This document shows, one piece after another, positions 61,705-64,000 of a DNA stretch of 64,000 nucleotides (the first letter of the stretch is position 1; each line of letters starts with the position of its first letter). Below the pieces are notes generated by a model. It ran no database searches. It saw only the letters and a program-made list of their open reading frames with translations, and was not told where the DNA came from. The stretch covers positions 4,225,880-4,289,879 of the forward strand of contig NW_004624733.1 of the NCBI RefSeq assembly GCF_000247695.1. The letters are read 5' to 3'. A program made the position numbers and the translations under genes. The DNA comes from Heterocephalus glaber. Lineage: Eukaryota > Chordata > Mammalia > Rodentia > Bathyergidae.

Positions 61705-61719
61705 AATCAGTTGATTTTT

Positions 61720-62035
61720 TTTCCCATTAACTTTATTGGTACATTTTGGGTATACAGTACAGTTGCATTCATCATTGGGGTCTTGTACCTTTACATGATG
61801 TATCTTTGTTCTTATTTTTTCCCCATTCCCCTGCCCTCCCTTCTTCACCTCCTCCACCCTTCCCTATTTACAAAGATATTGTGAAAAACTAGAAATGTAA
61901 ATAAGGATCAAAATGTACAATCAATATTGTGAAATAGGAAGAAAAGGTCTAAAGGAGTAGGGGTAGTGGGAGGGGTAGGGAAAAGAAAAGAAGGGAAAAG
62001 AAAAAATACAAGAAAAGGAAAAAAAATGGAAAAAA
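61720..62035 (-). mobile_element. Very short twin-primed L1 (3' UTR only)
   Basis: The left part (to about 61880) is the L1 3' UTR end in reverse orientation: 'ttattggtacattttggg', 'catcattggggtcttgtac', and a pyrimidine-rich block. The right part (61885-62035) is the adjoining upstream 3' UTR in direct orientation ('aaataaggatcaaaatgtac', then a purine-rich run). A 15-base repeat, aatcagttgattttt, flanks the whole (61705-61719 and 62036-62050), so it is one insertion with an inverted 5' part. Confidence 0.92.
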
Positions 62036-62129
62036 AATCAGTTGATTTTTAAAGTAATGCCAAGTAGTTAAAGAAATTAATCATTTTAAATTCAGATATA
62101 TATCACTTATACTACATGTAACACCATAA

Positions 62130-62860
62130 AAAGCCTACACACATGAAATGGGAGAAAACATTTTCAAAAAGCCTATCCTCTAAGGGAATTATATCTAGAA
62201 TACCCAATGAATTCTTGCAATTCAATACTAAAAAAGGCAAATCATACAATTTAAAAATGAAAAAGATTTAAATAGCTATTTCTCTAAAGAAATTTTTGCA
62301 ATTTCTGAAAATGTTACAGATTTAACATACGACCAGTAATTGTCCTCCTAAATATAGAACCTCATATATCCACACAGAAACATACAAATGAGTGTTCATC
62401 GAAAAAGCATAGCAACTCAACCTGGAAATATGCCAAGTACTCAACAACTGGTAAATTTACAAATAACAGGTATATCCAGAGAGAAGACTATTGATCAATG
62501 AAAATAAATGAAAGACTGAAATATGCTAGAATGTGAATGAATCTCAAAAACATTATGTCAAATAAAAGAATCCAATTATAAAAGGCCATATACTGTATGA
62601 CTCTATTAATATAAAATGTTTAAAATTGGCAAATGTTTAGTGATAGCAGATTAGCATTGATTAGGCCTAGGAAGAGAGAGGTAAATGGGGAATGACTTCT
62701 AGAGGGTATAGATTTTATTTCTGGAGTCATAAAAATGTTCTAAATTTAGATTATGGTGATGGCTATGTGACTCTATAAATACACGGGAAGCCAATAAATT
62801 GTATACTTTAAGTAGGTGAATTGTATGGTATGTAAATTATGTCTCAACGCTGTTAAAAGA
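62130..62860 (+). mobile_element. Old L1M 3' end
   Basis: 'aagcatagcaactcaacctg', 'ggccatatactgtatgact', 'atttctggagtcataaaaat', 'attatggtgatggctatgtg' and 'aattgtatactttaagtagg' follow the order of L1M/L1ME 3' ends. No frame. Confidence 0.75.
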
Positions 62861-62869
62861 GTGTATCTT

Positions 62870-63540
62870 TTTTCTGTTTTTGTACAATTTTTACTCTAGA
62901 GTCTTTATTTTTGTTTTTTGCTTAATGTTCTTGTTTTATTTTAATGTAGTTGTATTTAACATATGGAAATAAGCCACACAAATACTGATACTGTATGAAA
63001 GTCACTTTCATTTAATAAAACCCAATATGATCATATTTACAGAAGAAAAACTATAAGGAACACTTTTTATTATTCCATGTTGCTCTAGAAAATAATGATT
63101 TTCAACATTCATATCAAGTTTGTGATCAATCTTTTTTATGGGTCATGCCTAAATATTTTAAAAACTAATATGCTTCAAATACCCAGAAAAAAAATAAATA
63201 TTATAAGCCTGAAAGTCTGCTTAGTTTTATATTGAAGAAAGCTGGTGAAAGTATGAATAAAACCTTTGATATCGTAAAAATCTCTTTGATAGAACCCATC
63301 TGTTGCAGTCACAGAAAAGAGGCAGAAAGAAATGAAAACAAATGATCACAAATAAAAACACAGAAATGCATTTCAGAGAATTTTACTGGTAGAAAAAGAT
63401 TTGATTAACAAAGGTAAGAGATGGATCTAAAGAAACAAAGATTAGGTGATTGGTTTTCTCAACTGCTACACAGTCAAAGTGGTTTGGGATGATTTTTTTC
63501 ATGATAAATTAGGAATAACTGGGATTTACAAAAACAGGTT
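62870..63540. other. Unclassified AT-rich DNA
   Basis: Nothing recognised between two L1 elements. Confidence 0.4.
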
Positions 63541-63562
63541 TAACAGAAGTCATGAGAGCCAG

Positions 63563-63742
63563 AGGAAGGGAACCAATCCCAGTGCCCAGGAGGAGGCTCC
63601 CCACCACCATTCCAGTACTCCTAGGGCAGAAGAGGTGAGCTAATCCCAGCACCCAGGAGAAGGCTCCCTGCCACCATTCCACCACTCTTAGGGCAGAGGA
63701 GGTAAGCCACGGGGGCACCAGCAGCACCTTCCCCTCGACCCT
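63563..63742 (+). promoter_or_regulatory. L1 5' UTR with 67-bp tandem promoter units
   Basis: Two GC-rich units repeat with a 67-base period: the 'aatccc' of each begins at 63575 and 63642. Each unit carries a 'cccagg' part, 'ggctccc', 'ccaccattcca' and an 'agggcaga' end. A partial third unit begins after about 63700. They lie directly upstream of an L1 ORF1 start. Tandem monomers acting as promoters are known from rodent L1. Promoter function here is an inference from position and repetition. Confidence 0.75.
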
Positions 63743-64000
63743 GTGGAAATGAGAAGACATGTAAACAAGCCTCAAAAACAGACTTCCAGATCACCTACAG
63801 CAACCTCAAAGGGAAACAAGATGGAACAATCTGATACTCAACCACCTGGACACCCTGAACTGGCAACAAAAGAGGATCTGGAAAAAATGAAATCAGAAAT
63901 AATTTCTCACATAACAGCAAAGATTGTGCCCATAGTGCAAGACATGATTAATAAATCTAGAGAGGACATAGATTAAAAAGATAGAGGATCTGAGGAACAT
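63743..64000 (+). pseudogene. L1 ORF1, N-terminal part, cut by window end
   Basis: ORF1 encodes the RNA-binding, trimeric coiled-coil protein that packages L1 RNA. The frame starts at Met 63743 (or Met 63749) after the tandem promoter units. It has a basic, Ser/Thr-rich N-terminus, then acidic-amphipathic sequence entering a coiled coil (KEDLEKMKSEIISH). A stop occurs at 63974-63976. The coiled-coil pattern continues in another frame (KKIEDLRN), so a one-base insertion near the stop has probably broken it. The RRM and C-terminal domains and ORF2 would lie outside the window. Confidence 0.78.

Overview
This window is non-coding nuclear DNA from a mammal, most probably a rodent outside the mouse/rat group. 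The rodent evidence is ID-type (tRNA-Ala derived) SINEs, a B1 element with the internal duplication, and composite B1-plus-ID dimers, on top of the usual eutherian layers of old L1, L2, MIR, MaLR LTRs and Charlie/Tigger DNA transposons. The ID copies carry a divergent segment after box A that I do not associate with mouse or rat, and B1-ID dimers are known from sciuromorph and castorid-type lineages. The species cannot be fixed by reading alone. I found no exon, intact protein gene or functional RNA gene. All open frames are short and either lie in repeats or have no recognisable product.

Layout. 1-4.9 kb: tail of a decayed class I endogenous retrovirus (pol remnant, env-tail remnant, LTR ending in an A-run). 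4.9-10 kb: MaLR fragment, two ID SINEs, very old minus-strand L1, and an 80-bp hAT MITE with its target duplication. 10.9-14 kb: MLT1-type LTR, a MaLR solo LTR, two MIRs. 15.4-21.9 kb: an old plus-strand L1 broken by a B1, a truncated hAT-Charlie transposon with recognisable transposase remains, and a younger L1 3' end. 22-31.6 kb: MaLR LTRs, ID SINEs, L1 pieces, a 91-nt pure pyrimidine tract attached to a B1-ID dimer, and a twin-primed L1. 31.6-35.4 kb: apparently unique AT-rich DNA. 35.4-37.8 kb: an ERV solo LTR, L2, MaLR internal region with 3' LTR, and a B1-ID dimer. 37.8-45.7 kb: mostly unclassified. 45.7-47.8 kb: Tigger element, MaLR solo LTR, MIRs. 49.4-56.6 kb: three L1 segments, one reaching an L1-like 5' end. 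56.6-61.7 kb: mostly unclassified. 61.7-64 kb: a very short twin-primed L1, an old L1 3' end, and the 5' end of a further L1 with tandem promoter units running off the window.

The main value of the window is its insertion history. Several insertions have target-site duplications that can be read directly, so their boundaries and mechanisms can be stated. I did not find an undescribed multi-gene system. The observations most worth checking are the possible processed-retrocopy end of the ERV, the hAT-in-L1 nest with a Z-prone repeat at the break, two twin-primed L1s, and the variant ID SINE family.
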